Of a DNA stretch of 64,000 nucleotides, positions 62,594-64,000 are shown in pieces. The position numbers and the translations under genes are program-made. A model generated the notes under the pieces. It worked only from the letters and a program-made list of their open reading frames with translations, was not told the DNA's origin and did not search any database. Each line of letters opens with the position of its first letter. Within the stretch, counting starts at the first letter, position 1. The stretch is from Clostridium acidisoli DSM 12555 (GTDB lineage Bacteria; Bacillota; Clostridia; Clostridiales; Clostridiaceae). The stretch is from NCBI RefSeq assembly GCF_900176305.1, contig NZ_FWXH01000002.1, forward strand, positions 62,001 through 126,000, read 5' to 3'.

Positions 62594-63760
62594 ATGACCA
62601 ATAACTTTTTTAGGATTAGTACAACACCAGACGATATAGGCGTAGCTTCAGCACATATACGTGAAGTAAATAACGAAGTAAGAAAAATAAATTATAGACG
62701 TTTTTTTATATTTAGTATTGTTGTCACCATTATTGAATTATTATTGATTGTTTTTTATGATATTCCAGCCATAAATAAATACAACGCTGTTTTACATATT
62801 TCCATAATGTACTTTGTCTTTCATTTTTTAATTCTTATTACTAGTTTAACCGTATTTTTCATATTAAATAATTATAGAAGAAATGAAAGTAGCAAAGTAC
62901 CTTATTTAATTATTGAGGTGTCTATATTATTCTTTATGATATTTATGGCTTGTATAGGTGTACTTGACCAAATTAAAATTGGGCAGATAACTTCATATAT
63001 TTCAGTATTGATGTTATGTGGAGTTTTGGCTTTAATAAAACCTCCAAGGAACTATATAATATATTCAATATCACATATTGTCTTTATATTTGGATGTTTT
63101 TTATTTCAAAAGAATCAAGGAGCTATTATTAGTAATATCATTAATGGTACAATATTATATTTTAGTGTTTTAGTTATGTCAAAATTAACTTATGAAAATC
63201 AAGTTAATATTCTGATAAAAAATATAATATTAGAAGAAAATAATAAAAAACTGGAGTATCTTTCTAATTACGATGGGCTTACTAATTTATTTAACAGAAG
63301 ATATTTTGAAACTTTTATAAAGGAAAATATTACAGAAGAAAAGAAAGATAAAATTATTGCAATAATGGACATTGATTACTTCAAGTCTATTAATGATAGG
63401 TTCGGTCATAAAGCTGGAGATATGATGCTACAAAAAATAGCAATAATAATTTCTGAAAATATACGAGAAATTGATTTGGCAGCAAGATGGGGAGGAGAAG
63501 AATTTATTATATTGTTTTCCAATATATCAATAGAAAATGCAGAAATAATTGTTAACACAATACGAGAAAAAATAGAACAAAATGTAATATCATTTGACAA
63601 CAATTTCATTCAAGTTACAGCGAGTTTTGGGTTAACTAAAGTTATGGGAACCACGGAAGAAGATTTTCAAAATTGCTTTAAGACTGCTGATAAGGCATTA
63701 TATTTAGCTAAGGCAAATGGAAGAAACAGAGTTGAGAGGTGTGGGGTTAAAAGCATATAA
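62594..63760 (+). CDS. Membrane diguanylate cyclase
   Basis: The 388-residue protein has about six membrane helices (residues 35-200), then a GGDEF domain with LTNLFNRRYFE, DIDYFKSINDRFGHKAGD and the active motif AARWGGEEFIILF. The RxxD inhibitory site (REID) lies five residues before GGEEF, so it should be product-inhibited, unlike the siaD-type cyclase in this window. AGGGTGAAG precedes the ATG. Confidence 0.92.
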   Translation: MTNNFFRISTTPDDIGVASAHIREVNNEVRKINYRRFFIFSIVVTIIELLLIVFYDIPAINKYNAVLHISIMYFVFHFLILITSLTVFFILNNYRRNESSKVPYLIIEVSILFFMIFMACIGVLDQIKIGQITSYISVLMLCGVLALIKPPRNYIIYSISHIVFIFGCFLFQKNQGAIISNIINGTILYFSVLVMSKLTYENQVNILIKNIILEENNKKLEYLSNYDGLTNLFNRRYFETFIKENITEEKKDKIIAIMDIDYFKSINDRFGHKAGDMMLQKIAIIISENIREIDLAARWGGEEFIILFSNISIENAEIIVNTIREKIEQNVISFDNNFIQVTASFGLTKVMGTTEEDFQNCFKTADKALYLAKANGRNRVERCGVKSI

Positions 63761-63940
63761 TAAAACTATAATTAAAGAAGCATACATTTTGATTTTAAGA
63801 TGTTAATTATCAGACTGGATTTTCGTCATTAAAAGGCATGTTTTTTTGTCGCTGCCTTATAGTACGTGTTCGGTTTTTTTCTAGTGGAAAGGCTTAGCTT
63901 TAAAATAACAACTTGTGTGGATATTTAGAAAAAACATTGA

Positions 63941-63971
63941 TTGACTCAACCCTTAGGGTATGGTTTAAAAT
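63941..63971 (+). promoter_or_regulatory. MerR-type promoter at right edge
   Basis: TTGACT (63941-63946) and TAAAAT (63966-63971) are 19 bp apart, with the dyad ACCCTTAGGGT in the spacer. This is the form of MerR-activated promoters such as those of BltR/BmrR-like and flavonoid-type regulators. It drives the gene that begins at 63992. Confidence 0.75.
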
Positions 63972-63991
63972 GAAGATAGAAGGTGAGTACA

Positions 63992-64000
63992 GTGGAAAAT
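63992..64000 (+). CDS. Start of a probable MerR-family regulator, cut by the window edge
   Basis: Only GTG GAA AAT is present, preceded by AAGGTGA. The MerR-type promoter just upstream, which such regulators usually control themselves, is the only evidence of family. Confidence 0.4.

Noticed and set aside
1-64000. CRISPR arrays, tRNA or rRNA genes
   Set aside because: No regularly spaced direct repeats and no tRNA cloverleaf or rRNA core sequence was noticed on reading; a covariance-model scan was not possible.

Overview
The window is AT-rich clostridial DNA (low-GC Firmicute codon use, AGGAGG-type ribosome binding sites, frequent GTG/TTG starts). It carries solvent genes of the Clostridium acetobutylicum type: bifunctional aldehyde/alcohol dehydrogenase adhE, CoA transferase ctfA-ctfB, and acetoacetate decarboxylase adc on the opposite strand. 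The host is therefore most likely a solventogenic Clostridium related to C. acetobutylicum. Whether this is chromosome or megaplasmid cannot be told from the window.

Layout. 1-4.7 kb: end of an MFS exporter, an isochorismatase-like hydrolase, and adhE with its own promoter and terminator. 5-11.3 kb: ctfAB and convergent adc. Between them sits an insert of about 4 kb holding an MFS exporter under an operator-containing promoter with a possible attenuator leader, a cobalamin-binding radical SAM enzyme with a C-terminal PqqD-like domain, and a 27-residue peptide gene missed by long-ORF calling. Near-identical hairpin terminators flank the insert. It looks like a small, apparently undescribed RiPP locus placed inside the solvent cluster. 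11.6-18.4 kb: a macrolide-type glycosyltransferase, an MreB/Mbl protein, and an operon of a presenilin-like (GxGD) membrane protease, an ABC exporter and an acetyltransferase.

18.5-29.4 kb is a defence or genome-conflict region. It holds a truncated CPBP protease, an HNH nuclease, a MazG-like pyrophosphohydrolase, and an 810-residue UvrD helicase fused to a restriction-type nuclease and a LexA-type self-cleaving protease. After these come a decayed ATPase, a decayed PLD-helicase, a Nudix hydrolase, and an intact divergent copy of the PLD-helicase. 29.4-43.4 kb is mostly single metabolic, detoxification and acetyltransferase genes with local regulators (MarR, MerR, TetR), several with readable operators.

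43.4-64 kb is rich in signalling genes: a broken chemotaxis receptor, a complete siaB-siaC-siaA-siaD phosphorelay/diguanylate cyclase operon, two intact methyl-accepting proteins, and a second diguanylate cyclase. Among them lie MFS transporters, an AraC-SDR-MFS cluster, an SCP2-like/aminotransferase pair, uppS, and the first codons of a MerR gene at the right edge.

All calls come from reading the sequence and from memory of protein families. No database search was run.
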